Shown here: positions 31,056-40,457 of the stretch, in pieces
Numbering within the stretch: position 1 is the first letter of the stretch
How the letters are laid out: every line of letters begins with the position of its first letter
Source: Roseburia sp. 831b
Lineage (GTDB): Bacteria > Bacillota > Clostridia > Lachnospirales > Lachnospiraceae
Direction: 5' to 3'
DNA length: 64,000 bases
Assembly (NCBI RefSeq): GCF_001940165.2
Contig: NZ_CP135162.1
Coordinates: forward strand, 2,716,001-2,780,000
The notes under the pieces: generated by a model
Databases searched by the model: none
What the model was told of the DNA's origin: nothing
The model's input: the letters and a program-made list of their open reading frames with translations, nothing else
Position numbers and translations under genes: made by a program

Positions 31056-31949
31056 TTATTTTTTGCGTTTTCGTTTCTGCGATTTAGCGCCGGCGATTAC
31101 CTCTGTGATTTCCTGTGTAATTGCCGCCTGTCTGGCACGATTATACAGAATATCCAGTTCATGAAGCATATCTTTTGCACTCTTTGATGCAGCTTCCATC
31201 GCCATCATTCTGGCATTCTGCTCGCAGGAAAATGATTCTACCAATGCACCATAGACAAATCCGACTACATAATCTGGTACGATTCGATCCATAACCGCTT
31301 CCGGTGATGGTTTGAGTGCCAGTTCCTCTCGTGGAATATCCACAGGAATCTGAACATCAAAATCTGCTTTCCTCAGTGGAAGAAGCTGTAAAATCTGGGT
31401 TTCTTCCTGAATGGCATTGATCATACTGGTATAAATTATGTAAACCTCGTCTAATTCTTCGTTCCGGTAAAGCTCCAAAATCTCTTCTGCGATATTTCTT
31501 GCTCTGTTTAGCGTCGGGTTCTGAACGGTGTAATGAAACTGTTTTTGAATCTCAATTCCACGCTGTTCAAAATAGTGACGTCCTAACTCACCAAGCACGA
31601 AAAGCTCGTGATTTGGATGTGAGCTTAAATGCTCTTCTGCAAGCTTTAGAACGTTGTGGTTATAGGACCCTGCAAGACCTTTGTCCGCAGTGATAACGAT
31701 ATAACCTACTTTTCGTTCCTCCACAGGCTTATCTTCCGTTGATTTGAAATAGATATCTTCCACTTCCGGAATGTGTCGTAAAATACGGCTCATCTCAGAC
31801 TGCAGCGTGAAGAAATATGGCTCTGTGTCTGCAAGCATTTTTTTCGACTTTTTCAATTTGGAAGAAGAAATCATGTACATGGCATTCGTAATCTTTAATG
31901 TATCATTGATACTTTTAATTCGATCCTGAATTTCCTTCGTATTTGCCAT
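31056..31949 (-). CDS. atpG: F1 ATP synthase subunit gamma (operon 2)
   Basis: Rotor shaft of the second enzyme. The 297-residue protein begins MANTKEIQDRIKSINDTLKI and ends with YNRARQAAITQEITEVIAGA plus a highly basic KSQKRKRKK tail that operon 1 gamma lacks. ADKGLAGSYNHNVLK lies in the usual place. It starts five bases after the atpA stop. Confidence 0.96.
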   Translation of the reverse strand: MANTKEIQDRIKSINDTLKITNAMYMISSSKLKKSKKMLADTEPYFFTLQSEMSRILRHIPEVEDIYFKSTEDKPVEERKVGYIVITADKGLAGSYNHNVLKLAEEHLSSHPNHELFVLGELGRHYFEQRGIEIQKQFHYTVQNPTLNRARNIAEEILELYRNEELDEVYIIYTSMINAIQEETQILQLLPLRKADFDVQIPVDIPREELALKPSPEAVMDRIVPDYVVGFVYGALVESFSCEQNARMMAMEAASKSAKDMLHELDILYNRARQAAITQEITEVIAGAKSQKRKRKK

Positions 31950-31954
31950 AATAT

Positions 31955-33454
31955 TTAACCTTCAAACTCTTTTACTGCGTCCATGATTTTCGTTACCAAC
32001 TCATCGTTGATTGCTTTTGTCTCTTCAATCTCTTTTCCAAGTTCTGGATGTTTCAAATCCATGAAGGAAAGAAGTTCACCCTGACGGTTCTTTACTTCCT
32101 TGGTTGGAATCTTATCAAAGACACCATTGTTTGCCATACAAAGTGTCATAACCTGCTCATGCAGGGAAAGTGGATGACAAAGTGGCTGTTTCAAAAGTTC
32201 CATCAAAGCTTTTCCGTGCTGTAACTGTGCTTTGGTTGCATCATCCAAATCAGATGCGAACTGTGTAAACACTTCCATCTCACGGTACTGGGCAAGGTCG
32301 ATACGGATACTTCCGGATGCTTTCTTCATTGCCTTTGTCTGAGCAGCACCACCGACACGGGATACGGAAAGTCCGACGTTTACGGCAGGTCTCATACCGG
32401 AGTTGAATAAGTTACTCTCTAAGAAAATCTGTCCATCTGTAATAGAAATTACGTTTGTAGGGATGTATGCAGATACATCACCCGCCTGTGTCTCGATGAT
32501 AGGAAGTGCTGTAATAGAACCTCCGCCAAGTTCATCGCTTAAACGGCTGGAACGCTCTAACAGTCTGGAATGTAAGTAGAATACATCACCAGGATAAGCC
32601 TCACGTCCAGGAGAACGCTCTAACAATAAGGACAGTGCACGGTATGCAACCGCATGTTTTGACAAATCATCATAGACAATCAGGACATCTTTTCCCTGAT
32701 GCATGAAATGCTCTGCTAATGCTGTTCCTGCATATGGTGCAATATACTGCAAGGATGCCGGATCACTTGCTGTGGATGATAATACGATGGAATAATCCAT
32801 TGCATCATGTTTTGTTAACGTGGAAACAATCTTGGCTACGGTAGAAGCTTTCTGACCGATTGCCACATAAATACAGATGACATCTTTTCCCTTCTGGTTG
32901 ATGATGGTATCTGTTGCGATTGATGTCTTACCGGTCTGACGGTCACCGATGATTAACTCACGCTGTCCGCGACCGATTGGGAACATGGAATCGATGGAAA
33001 GGATTCCTGTCTCCATTGGAGTATCTACGGATTTACGCTCTACAATACCCGGTGCCTCTTCCTCGATTGGACGGTAATCTTCTTCTTTAATCTCACCTTT
33101 TCCATCGATTGGCTCACCTAACGCATTGATGATTCTTCCGATGAATCCCTCACCTACCGGGATTCCTGCTTTTTTCTTGGTTCTAACAACCTTTGTTCCT
33201 TCTTTGATTCCGGTATCTCTACCAAACAAGATTACACCAATCTCATTCTGGCGGATATCCTGAACCATTCCTTTTACTCCATTATCAAAGATGACGATCT
33301 CACCATACATTGCATGGTCAATTCCGTAAATGGTTGCAATTCCGTCGCCGACCCAGATTACGGTACCGGTCTCACGGCTTGCATCATCCCAATTGATATT
33401 TTCAATTTCACTTTGGATAATGGAGATGATATCTGTTGCACTAATTGCGCCCAC
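31955..33454 (-). CDS. atpA: F1 ATP synthase subunit alpha (operon 2)
   Basis: Alpha subunit of the second enzyme, 499 residues, with [28 protein letters not shown] and [20 protein letters not shown]. The frame opens at 33463, but that GTG lies inside the ribosome site. The GTG at 33454 has GGGAGG eight bases upstream and is the better start. The gene nearly overlaps the 3' end of atpH. Confidence 0.96.
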   Translation of the reverse strand: MGAISATDIISIIQSEIENINWDDASRETGTVIWVGDGIATIYGIDHAMYGEIVIFDNGVKGMVQDIRQNEIGVILFGRDTGIKEGTKVVRTKKKAGIPVGEGFIGRIINALGEPIDGKGEIKEEDYRPIEEEAPGIVERKSVDTPMETGILSIDSMFPIGRGQRELIIGDRQTGKTSIATDTIINQKGKDVICIYVAIGQKASTVAKIVSTLTKHDAMDYSIVLSSTASDPASLQYIAPYAGTALAEHFMHQGKDVLIVYDDLSKHAVAYRALSLLLERSPGREAYPGDVFYLHSRLLERSSRLSDELGGGSITALPIIETQAGDVSAYIPTNVISITDGQIFLESNLFNSGMRPAVNVGLSVSRVGGAAQTKAMKKASGSIRIDLAQYREMEVFTQFASDLDDATKAQLQHGKALMELLKQPLCHPLSLHEQVMTLCMANNGVFDKIPTKEVKNRQGELLSFMDLKHPELGKEIEETKAINDELVTKIMDAVKEFEG

Positions 33455-33459
33455 AGGGG

Positions 33460-33978
33460 TCACCTCCCAGTTAATTTTCTTTCTAGCTGACGAAGACGTC
33501 CTTCATAACTTCTATCATACTCTTGGTGAAGCACTTTTACGACATAACCACCTAATAAGGATTCGTCGACTTTTTTTGTCAGCTCTATTTTTTCTTCCGG
33601 ATATTTGCTTTGTAACAGTTGCTCTGCTTCCTCGACTTCCTCTTTTACAGGCTCTCCTGCACTGATGAATTCCGCACGAAGAATGTGGTTTTCTTTATCC
33701 CAGTACTGATAAAATGCTTTGTAAATATCCCGCATCTCATCACAATATCCAATTCTGCACATCATCTTCACAAAGTTCGTGATGACTTCCGGCAGTCCTT
33801 CTAATGCAAAGACACGCTCGATAATCTCATATTTCTTCGCATTTGGAATTGTCGGGTTTTCCAGAGTTTTCTGCAACTCGGGAGTCAAAAAGAAAAGCTG
33901 TTCCGCTTTCTCGACATCCTCCCTTTTCGCAGACAGCCGGTATAAAACTTTTGCGTTATTTACTGCTGCCTGTGTCAT
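33460..33978 (-). CDS. atpH: F1 ATP synthase subunit delta (operon 2)
   Basis: Delta subunit (OSCP) of about 172 residues. The N-terminal helical part ([20 protein letters not shown]) and the C-terminal [20 protein letters not shown] with [13 protein letters not shown] match the family. Similarity is weaker than for other subunits, which is usual for delta. The ATG at 33978 has AGGTG six bases upstream. It overlaps atpF by about 20 nt. Confidence 0.9.
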   Translation of the reverse strand: MTQAAVNNAKVLYRLSAKREDVEKAEQLFFLTPELQKTLENPTIPNAKKYEIIERVFALEGLPEVITNFVKMMCRIGYCDEMRDIYKAFYQYWDKENHILRAEFISAGEPVKEEVEEAEQLLQSKYPEEKIELTKKVDESLLGGYVVKVLHQEYDRSYEGRLRQLERKLTGR

Positions 33979-34408
33979 GAGCATCACCTGTCTTTACAAT
34001 TTTTCTTGCTGCAATCAGAGCGAGTTTTGCAATCTCAGCCTGTGCTGCCTGTGTTGCTTTCTCCTGCTCATTTGCAATGTCGACTTTTGCTTTTTCAAGC
34101 ATATGTTCTGCTTCGCCTCTTGTTCTCTCAAGAGTCTTGGCATGTTCTTCTTCTGCACGCGCTCTTGCATCCAGAATAATCTGATCTGCTTCTGTCTTGG
34201 CATTTTCCAGTTTCTCATGGTACTCTGCTTTTAACTTTGAAGCCTCGTCCTGATCTTTTTTTGCATTGTCAAACTGCTGTTTGACCATATTCTCTCTTGC
34301 CTCAATCACTTTCATTACTGGCTGATATAAGAACTTTTTAAAGACCAAATATAAGACGAGCAGATTGACTACTGTCCACAAGATGTTCCATGGATCTACA
34401 CTTAGCAT
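33956..34408 (-). CDS. atpF: F0 ATP synthase subunit b (operon 2)
   Basis: Peripheral stalk subunit of 150 residues with one N-terminal membrane helix (ILWTVVNLLVLYLVFKKFLY) and a long charged helix rich in Ala, Lys and Glu. The classic PVMKVIEARE follows the membrane segment. Its 3' end overlaps atpH. Confidence 0.94.
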   Translation of the reverse strand: MLSVDPWNILWTVVNLLVLYLVFKKFLYQPVMKVIEARENMVKQQFDNAKKDQDEASKLKAEYHEKLENAKTEADQIILDARARAEEEHAKTLERTRGEAEHMLEKAKVDIANEQEKATQAAQAEIAKLALIAARKIVKTGDAHDTGSSK

Positions 34409-34435
34409 CGCTACGCCTTCCTTTCTGTCTGAAAA

Positions 34436-34666
34436 TTATTTGAGGAAAAGAATGATTAATAATGCGATAACGAAACCATAAATAGCGGTTGCTTCTGCAA
34501 GGGCACATCCTAAAAGAAGTGCTTTACTGATTTTACCTTCTGCTTCTGGCTGTCTTGCGATTGCATCTACTGCACTGCTTGTTGCTTTACCGATTCCAAG
34601 ACCAGCTCCGATACCTGTTAATACTGCTACACCTGCTCCGATTGCTACTAATAATGTTGATGACAT
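34436..34666 (-). CDS. atpE: F0 ATP synthase subunit c, H+-type ion site (operon 2)
   Basis: Rotor subunit of 76 residues with two helices and the polar loop ARQPEAEGK. The essential glutamate is in [11 protein letters not shown]. The position that is Gln in Na+ rotors is Ile (GLGIGK), and the residue after the glutamate is Ala rather than Ser or Thr. This fits an H+-coupled ring, in contrast to the c subunit of operon 1. Identity is certain; the ion is inferred. Confidence 0.95.
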   Translation of the reverse strand: MSSTLLVAIGAGVAVLTGIGAGLGIGKATSSAVDAIARQPEAEGKISKALLLGCALAEATAIYGFVIALLIILFLK

Positions 34667-34695
34667 AATTTTTCTCTCCTTTTTAAAAACAATTA

Positions 34696-35382
34696 TTATT
34701 CGGTTGCTTCTTTAATGAACAACCCGGTCAGGAATACAAACACATATGCCTGTATCAGACCATCAAAAATATCAAAATAGCAGCTAAATACTGCCGGTAC
34801 GACTGCCGGTACAACCATTTTCAACAGTTCCATGATAACGAAAGAACCAAGGACGTTTCCGAACAATCGCATACACAATGATAACGGCTTAATAAAAATC
34901 TCTAAGATATTGATAGGAAGTATGATTGGCATTGGTTCCGCAAAGCTTTTCACCCAGCCTTTCGCACCTTTTGCCCGAATTCCGGATACTTCAATTAACA
35001 CAATACTCATGAACGCCAAAGCCGCTGTTACGTTCATATCTTTTGTTGGTGGCTTAAATCCTAATAATCCAATCAGATTCGCAATTCCTATGTAGATTGC
35101 CACTGCAGAGAGGTACGGAATGTATGCTTTTCCTTTCTCTCCCACGGTCTCACTGAAGAAATCGTTCAATCCCTTTACTGCGGTCTCTACCACAATCTGC
35201 CTGCGTCCGGGGTGTTCTACACTCAAATTCCGGCTCAGTAGAATACACAGTAAAAAAACAACTGCCATAATGATCCACGTTACCACAACGGATTCATAAA
35301 TCGGTATCCCACCAAAGATGGGTATGGTAAACACGGTCTCGCAGTTCAGCTCCTCCAAAAGACCCTCTACAAGAGCATCCAT
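34696..35382 (-). CDS. atpB: F0 ATP synthase subunit a (operon 2)
   Basis: Stator membrane subunit of about 228 residues. The essential arginine lies in [16 protein letters not shown], and the late helix has [18 protein letters not shown]. The ATG at 35382 has GGAGG eight bases upstream, while the frame start at 35388 is only two bases from it. It is the first gene of operon 2; no atpI/atpZ-like gene precedes it, unlike operon 1. Confidence 0.95.
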   Translation of the reverse strand: MDALVEGLLEELNCETVFTIPIFGGIPIYESVVVTWIIMAVVFLLCILLSRNLSVEHPGRRQIVVETAVKGLNDFFSETVGEKGKAYIPYLSAVAIYIGIANLIGLLGFKPPTKDMNVTAALAFMSIVLIEVSGIRAKGAKGWVKSFAEPMPIILPINILEIFIKPLSLCMRLFGNVLGSFVIMELLKMVVPAVVPAVFSCYFDIFDGLIQAYVFVFLTGLFIKEATE

Positions 35383-35434
35383 CTGCATAACCTCCTTTCT
35401 CTAAGTTGGAGCTTATTTTCTTTGTTGCATTAAG

Positions 35435-35462
35435 ATTTTATCACTCCCTTTTTTTATGTCAA
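35435..35462 (-). promoter_or_regulatory. Promoter of ATP synthase operon 2
   Basis: On the minus strand a perfect TTGACA, a 16-base spacer and TAAAAT, about 50 bases ahead of atpB. Confidence 0.75.
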
Positions 35463-35836
35463 TCTTTCTTCCTATTATAGTTTTTTATGCACTTTTTCAT
35501 GTTTTTCCGTAAGCTTTTTATACATTTTGTTGTAAAATCTTTTTCATTTTTAGTAATTTTCACAATTGATTTTTTCACAATTTTGTTATCTTTTCTTTTT
35601 CATCCAATTTTTTTGTTCAAAAAATGCAGGAAAAAATTGCTATTTTTCCATGTTTTTAACAAGGAAACTTTGATTATCAAACATTTTAGAATGTATTTCT
35701 ACCTATTTTAGAATTATTTTCTATTTGGTTTATAAATATTTTATAATTAGATGTCTTTTATAGAAAAAAGAGACCCTTTCGGGCCTCTTTGCGTCTCTTC
35801 TTACCTTATTTATATATAAATTATAAATTATTTTTT
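35463..35836. other. AT-rich intergenic stretch, terminator only
   Basis: Very T-rich on the plus strand, with no credible gene. It holds the hairpin GAGGCCC / GGGTCTC at 35768-35791 followed by six T on the minus strand, which serves as the terminator of the rsmI unit. Nothing else is recognised. Confidence 0.7.
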
Positions 35837-36697
35837 CTATTTCTCACTCTCTAACAGTGCCTGATAAATATCGCGCTTGCTGACACCTCTGTCTTTTGCG
35901 ACAAGTTTCATGGCCTCTTTGTGGTTGACACCTTGATTTTCATAAATTGCCATGTGCTCCTCAATCGTCATGCTCTCCCAGGATTTCTTCTGTTCCTCTT
36001 CGATTTCCTGCATGCTTTTGCCTTCGATGACAAGGACATATTCTCCACGCGGCTCGTTCTCCTGATAGAAACGTAATGCATCGTCAATTGTTGTCAGTTT
36101 CTTTTCCTCGTAGCGTTTGGTAAGCTCCCGGCAGATGGTGATGCGACGATTGCCGAGCGCCTGCTGCAGTTCTTTTAAAGTTGCAGCCAGATGATGTGGT
36201 GCCTCATAAATGATGATGGTTCTCGTCTCATCTTTTAGGCGTTCTAAGATAAAGGCACGCCCTTTTTTCTCTTTTGGAAGGAATGCTTCAAAGGAAAACC
36301 GTCTTGTCTTCTGACCGGACATGGTAAGTGCCGTAATGCAGGCACACGCGCCGGGCAGGGATGTCACTTCGATTCCTTCCTCGTAGCAGATTCGCACCAA
36401 ATCCTCTCCGGGGTCTGAGATTCCAGGGGTTCCTGCATCCGTAATGAGCGCAATATCTTTTCCTTCACGAAGCTTATCCACAAGCTGGTAAGCCTTTTCA
36501 ATCTTGTTGTATTCATGATAACTGGTCATCGGGGTCTTGATTTCAAAATGATTGAGCAGCTTAATTGAGTTTCTGGTATCCTCTGCTGCAATCAAATCCA
36601 CCTCTTGCAGAGTCCGGACCACACGATAGGTAATATCCTCTAAATTTCCAATTGGAGTGGCACACAAATATAATTTGCCTTGTTTCTTATTTTCCAT
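35837..36697 (-). CDS. rsmI: 16S rRNA (cytidine1402-2'-O)-methyltransferase
   Basis: Methylates the ribose of C1402 in the decoding centre using SAM. The 286-residue protein shows the tetrapyrrole-methylase fold: LYLCATPIGNLEDITYR at the N terminus, LIAAEDTRNSIKLL, ALITDAGTPGISDPG and SLPGACACITAL. Length is normal, and the C-terminal helical domain (SKRDIYQALL) is present. It is last in a block homologous to yaaO...yabC of Bacillus, six nt after the yabB-like gene. Confidence 0.96.
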   Translation of the reverse strand: MENKKQGKLYLCATPIGNLEDITYRVVRTLQEVDLIAAEDTRNSIKLLNHFEIKTPMTSYHEYNKIEKAYQLVDKLREGKDIALITDAGTPGISDPGEDLVRICYEEGIEVTSLPGACACITALTMSGQKTRRFSFEAFLPKEKKGRAFILERLKDETRTIIIYEAPHHLAATLKELQQALGNRRITICRELTKRYEEKKLTTIDDALRFYQENEPRGEYVLVIEGKSMQEIEEEQKKSWESMTIEEHMAIYENQGVNHKEAMKLVAKDRGVSKRDIYQALLESEK

Positions 36698-36703
36698 TCA
36701 CTT

Positions 36704-37465
36704 CTACCTCTCGCTTTCTTCTTCGTATCCGTAAATCTCATAGACCTCTTTTGTATACACACCGGGTTTCTCATAGACAATCAGCGGTTTTTCCACCGTA
36801 ATTCTGGATTTTGCTCCTTTTATCCCCTCTAATAGCACCATGTTTGGCTCTTTATCCACAAAAGGATGTACCAGACGCATTCGTTTTGGTTCTATCTGGT
36901 ATTCCACCATCTTGCTGATAATCTCGGCAAGGCGGAAGGGACGATGCACCATGAAAAAATGACCGCCCTGTTTTAACAGTTTTGCGCTTTCTCTTAAAAT
37001 ATCATCCAGGTCGCACAATACTTCATGGCGGGCAATCGCTTTTGCAAGATTGTCTGCCTGTTTTCCATGGTCTCCAATCATATAGGGCGGATTGGTTGTG
37101 ATAACATCAAAAGAAGATGCTCCAAAACGATTGGACGCATCTTTGATATCACCAAGTACAATCTCAATTTTTTCTTCTAATTGGTTCATTCTCACGCTGC
37201 GCGCTGCCATATCTGCACTTTCTTTTTGAATCTCAAGTGCTGTAAAATGCGCTGCATCAGTCTTTGCCTCCATGAGAATCGGAATCACGCCGGTTCCGGT
37301 GCCAATATCAAGAACGCGGTCCCCCCTTTTCGCTTTTGCAAAGGAAGAAAGAAGAACCGCGTCAATTCCAAAACAGAACCGGGATGGGTCCTGTATGATG
37401 TGGTACCCATTCCGGTAAAGATCATCAACTCTCTCTTGTTCTTGAACGAGATTATTTGGTATCAT
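36704..37465 (-). CDS. tRNA1(Val)-type adenine-N6 methyltransferase (YabB/TrmN6-like)
   Basis: SAM-dependent methyltransferase of 253 residues. Motif I is VLDIGTGTGVIPILM (near residue 48) and the catalytic NPPY motif is in DVITTNPPYMIGD (near residue 125), typical of N6-adenine or N-type methylation. Family members modify A37 of tRNA1(Val). It overlaps the 3' end of yaaT by 14 nt and precedes rsmI, as yabB does in Bacillus. Confidence 0.88.
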   Translation of the reverse strand: MIPNNLVQEQERVDDLYRNGYHIIQDPSRFCFGIDAVLLSSFAKAKRGDRVLDIGTGTGVIPILMEAKTDAAHFTALEIQKESADMAARSVRMNQLEEKIEIVLGDIKDASNRFGASSFDVITTNPPYMIGDHGKQADNLAKAIARHEVLCDLDDILRESAKLLKQGGHFFMVHRPFRLAEIISKMVEYQIEPKRMRLVHPFVDKEPNMVLLEGIKGAKSRITVEKPLIVYEKPGVYTKEVYEIYGYEEESER

Positions 37466-38360
37466 CGATTTTGGATTTTCCTCCTCTATCCTCTAACGCT
37501 TCTAATTCTTTTAATTCCTTTGCGCTGAGTTTCACGTTGTCTTTGCGTCTCTTTGGTTTGAAACGTAACTGTTCTACGTGATAATCGCGGATTTCTTTTT
37601 CATCATCAACGGTAACGATTACTTTCACCATCTGGCGGAGCACACTGACAGAAGATACTTCACCTTTTAATCCATCATCCGTTGTAACATAATCGCCAAC
37701 ATTTGGAAGGCGGCTGTTTAAGTATTCGTAAGTCTCTTCCTCATTTTTCAGACAACACATCAGACGTCCACAAACACCGGAAATCTTGGTTGGGTTTAAA
37801 GAAAGATTCTGTTCTTTTGCCATCTTAATGGAAACCGGAACGAACTCGGATAAATATGTGTGACAGCACAATGCACGTCCACAGATTCCGATTCCACCCA
37901 TAATCTTCGTCTCATCTCTGACACCAATCTGGCGAAGCTCAATTCTGGTACGGAATACTGCTGCAAGGTCTTTTACCAGCTCACGGAAATCGATTCGTCC
38001 GTCTGCGGTAAAATAGAACAACAGTTTGTTGTTGTCAAAGGTATATTCTGCCTCGACAAGCTTCATCTCTAATTTATGTTTTGCAATCTTTTCCAGACAA
38101 ATTTTAAAGGCTTCCTTCTCTTTTTCATGATTCTTCTCTTCCACCTTTAAATCGTCTGCGGTTGCAATACGGATAACCGGTTTCAATGGCTGTACGACTG
38201 TCTCATCCGGTACATCCTTCGGTGCAATCATAACGGTTCCAAGTTCCACGCCTCTCGCCGTCTCTACAATGACTTTTGTCGTTACTTTTAAATCTAATTT
38301 TGCTGGATCAAAATAATAAATCTTGCCTGCGGTTCGAAAACGAACTCCTACTACCTTCAT
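37452..38360 (-). CDS. PSP1-domain protein, RicT/YaaT-like
   Basis: A 302-residue protein of the PSP1 family. In Bacillus, YaaT (RicT) joins RicA and RicF in an Fe-S complex that affects RNase Y-dependent mRNA maturation, sporulation and competence. Cysteines matching the family's cluster region are seen in GGIGICGRALCCHTYL and GVCGRLMCCLKNE. It lies between holB and the yabB-like gene, the same order as in Bacillus. Confidence 0.92.
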   Translation of the reverse strand: MKVVGVRFRTAGKIYYFDPAKLDLKVTTKVIVETARGVELGTVMIAPKDVPDETVVQPLKPVIRIATADDLKVEEKNHEKEKEAFKICLEKIAKHKLEMKLVEAEYTFDNNKLLFYFTADGRIDFRELVKDLAAVFRTRIELRQIGVRDETKIMGGIGICGRALCCHTYLSEFVPVSIKMAKEQNLSLNPTKISGVCGRLMCCLKNEEETYEYLNSRLPNVGDYVTTDDGLKGEVSSVSVLRQMVKVIVTVDDEKEIRDYHVEQLRFKPKRRKDNVKLSAKELKELEALEDRGGKSKIDDTK

Positions 38361-38361
38361 T

Positions 38362-39351
38362 CTAATTCTCCTTTATCGTCAGGAGCAGTAACTCAATAAC
38401 CAAATCGAAATTTACATTTGCATTCAAACGAACCTGTGCTTTCTGCAAGGCCTCTATGATGGTCTCAATTCCATTGTACGAGCTCTTCGCTGCCTGTTTT
38501 TTTATGTCATAAACTTCATCTTTGAATATAAGCTTATTTACATCATTTGTGGCTTTGTAATACAAGATGTCGCGGTACCATACCATCATCAGGTCAAAGT
38601 AATCCTTGACCTGGAGTTTGTATTCACTAATCTGTTTGACCGCCTCAGTCATCTCATATAAATCAATATCATCTAGCCGCTTCAACAACTGCAAAGCGGA
38701 ATTTTTTAACTCATTAAAGCTGTCAGAAGATGCAAGCTGGATTGCTTTCCCAACATTTCCCTGCGCAAACGCTACACACACATCTGCCTGATAATCCGGA
38801 ACCTGATACTCTTTCATCAGAAAAGCTCTGATTTCCTCATCCGGAACCGCTTTTAAATTCAGACGGACACAGCGGGATAAGATGGTTGGCAGAAACATAT
38901 CTGCATTGGTCGTCAGAAGTAAAATTACCGCATAGGAAGCCGGCTCCTCAATCGTTTTCAGCAGCGCATTCTGCGCCTGAACGTTCATTTTCTCTGCCTC
39001 ATCGACAATGTATATCTTACGTTTGCTGCTGTATGGCTTCACCACAATATCGTTGTTAATCTGTGTACGAACATCATCCACGGAAATCGTATTTGGCTTC
39101 TCGTGCGTCACATAAATGATATCCGGCTGATTTTTGCGCATTGCCTGCTTGCAGGAATGACACTCCATACAAGGCTCTGTTCCACCCTTTTCACACTGCA
39201 AGGTCTGCGCAAACGCTTCCGCAATCATCATTTTACCAGACTTTTCCGGTCCGTTCAAAATATATGCGTGCGATACCTTATCCATGGAAATGGCATTCTG
39301 TAAATGTGAAATAATCTGTTCATGTCCAATTATCTTTGAAAATTCTGCCAT
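38362..39351 (-). CDS. holB: DNA polymerase III subunit delta'
   Basis: Clamp-loader subunit of about 329 residues. It has AAA+ features (HAYILNGPEKSGKMMIAEAF, a P-loop region that is degenerate as in delta'), a zinc module CEKGGTEPCMECHSCK (near residue 60), VDEAEKMNVQAQNALLKTIEEP and the LLLTTNADMFLPTILSRC sensor region. The ATG at 39351 has GGTGA five bases upstream; the longer frame to 39390 has none. Flanked by yaaR- and yaaT-like genes. Confidence 0.93.
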   Translation of the reverse strand: MAEFSKIIGHEQIISHLQNAISMDKVSHAYILNGPEKSGKMMIAEAFAQTLQCEKGGTEPCMECHSCKQAMRKNQPDIIYVTHEKPNTISVDDVRTQINNDIVVKPYSSKRKIYIVDEAEKMNVQAQNALLKTIEEPASYAVILLLTTNADMFLPTILSRCVRLNLKAVPDEEIRAFLMKEYQVPDYQADVCVAFAQGNVGKAIQLASSDSFNELKNSALQLLKRLDDIDLYEMTEAVKQISEYKLQVKDYFDLMMVWYRDILYYKATNDVNKLIFKDEVYDIKKQAAKSSYNGIETIIEALQKAQVRLNANVNFDLVIELLLLTIKEN

Positions 39352-39396
39352 AGCTGTCACCATGCCTTTCCTGACCGTTTTTCGGTCCAAACTGCC

Positions 39397-39837
39397 TTAT
39401 GTCAAAATATCAAGCAACAATCCCCGTATCTCGCCAATCCGGTTTAAGATAGAGATATGGTCTTTCTCATCACTCATCAACTCTCTTGCAAGCTCATCGA
39501 GGTTCTCGTCTACCAGTTTTACCAGACCGTATACACGATGGCGTCCTTTCCGGTCGAGGAAATTCTCTCTGGAAAATTTATGGGAACGAAAGACAACCTC
39601 GTTCATAAATTCCCGGATTTTCTCACGATATTTTTTCATATCGCGGATATCCATGTGCTGTGCAATTGCATTCCCCTGTGCCGTAATGTCTTTTAAAAGG
39701 CCTTCTATCTGTGCCTGAAGGTCGGCATCATCGATTGCACTCGCCAATGTGTACTTGAAAGAGCCGTCTCCCAGTTCTGCTTTTACCGTATCCGGCACCT
39801 GCGTGATGGGTGTGGTCGAATTTACTTTGATATCCAA
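39397..39837 (-). CDS. YaaR family (DUF327) protein
   Basis: A 146-residue, largely helical cytosolic protein of the YaaR/DUF327 family, function unknown. The conserved core is FMNEVVFRSHKFSRENFLDR followed by GRHRVYGLVKLVDENLDEL. It overlaps the kinase gene by 16 nt and precedes holB, as yaaR does in Bacillus. Confidence 0.88.
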   Translation of the reverse strand: MDIKVNSTTPITQVPDTVKAELGDGSFKYTLASAIDDADLQAQIEGLLKDITAQGNAIAQHMDIRDMKKYREKIREFMNEVVFRSHKFSRENFLDRKGRHRVYGLVKLVDENLDELARELMSDEKDHISILNRIGEIRGLLLDILT

Positions 39838-40427
39838 GGATTTCCTCCCTCCTGAATGAATCGCGCTATCGCTCTTTCTGTCTCTTCCAGATTGATGTTT
39901 GCAAACCGGGTCGTAATATTGGCCTCCCGTAATTTTTCTTCTGAAAAATCTGCATCATCCGCCAGAAATCTGCGGCATAACTCCGCGTATTTGGGTTCGG
40001 CCTGTTTCCGCTCCCGGTCTAGCGCACGCTGTAAGCGTAATCCATCCTCAACTTCTATATAGATTGGTATCACGGCTTCCTCACCGTAATATTCTCTGAT
40101 TTTCACAAAAGATTCCAGCGTTCCAATGACTAAATAATCCTGGTGGCTTAACTCCACCTGACCGTCATCTACCGTAAAATAATTCCAGATTCCCTGAACC
40201 GTGTGGTAAGAACGAAGTTCAATGACTTTTCCGGCATCTTCTAACGCTTTCATCTTCTTCTCATCACAGAAAAAGTATTCCACACCATCCTGCTCTCCAG
40301 AACGAATCGGTCTTGTTGTATATGAAACGATGGTTTTCAAAGAAAGAGCAGGCTCCTTTATCAGACTCTGATAAATTGTGTCCTTTCCGGTAGAACTCTT
40401 TCCCATTATGCAATATATTTTTCCCAT
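39822..40427 (-). CDS. Guanylate kinase-like protein in the tmk position
   Basis: P-loop kinase of 201 residues. The Walker A loop is GKSSTGKDT (residues 9-17), followed by the guanylate-kinase-type nucleotide-binding segment SYTTRPIRSGEQDGVEYFF (near residue 40). The lid region carries RERKQAEPKYAELCRRFLAD. The likely reaction is GMP + ATP to GDP + ADP, but the sequence drifts from housekeeping Gmk in the middle part. In Bacillus this slot (between yaaO and yaaR/holB) holds thymidylate kinase; the DR(Y/H) motif of tmk is absent. A divergent or specialised role is possible. Confidence 0.75.
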   Translation of the reverse strand: MGKIYCIMGKSSTGKDTIYQSLIKEPALSLKTIVSYTTRPIRSGEQDGVEYFFCDEKKMKALEDAGKVIELRSYHTVQGIWNYFTVDDGQVELSHQDYLVIGTLESFVKIREYYGEEAVIPIYIEVEDGLRLQRALDRERKQAEPKYAELCRRFLADDADFSEEKLREANITTRFANINLEETERAIARFIQEGGNPWISK

Positions 40428-40457
40428 ATCTTCTGCCTCTTAAGTATAATATAGTCT

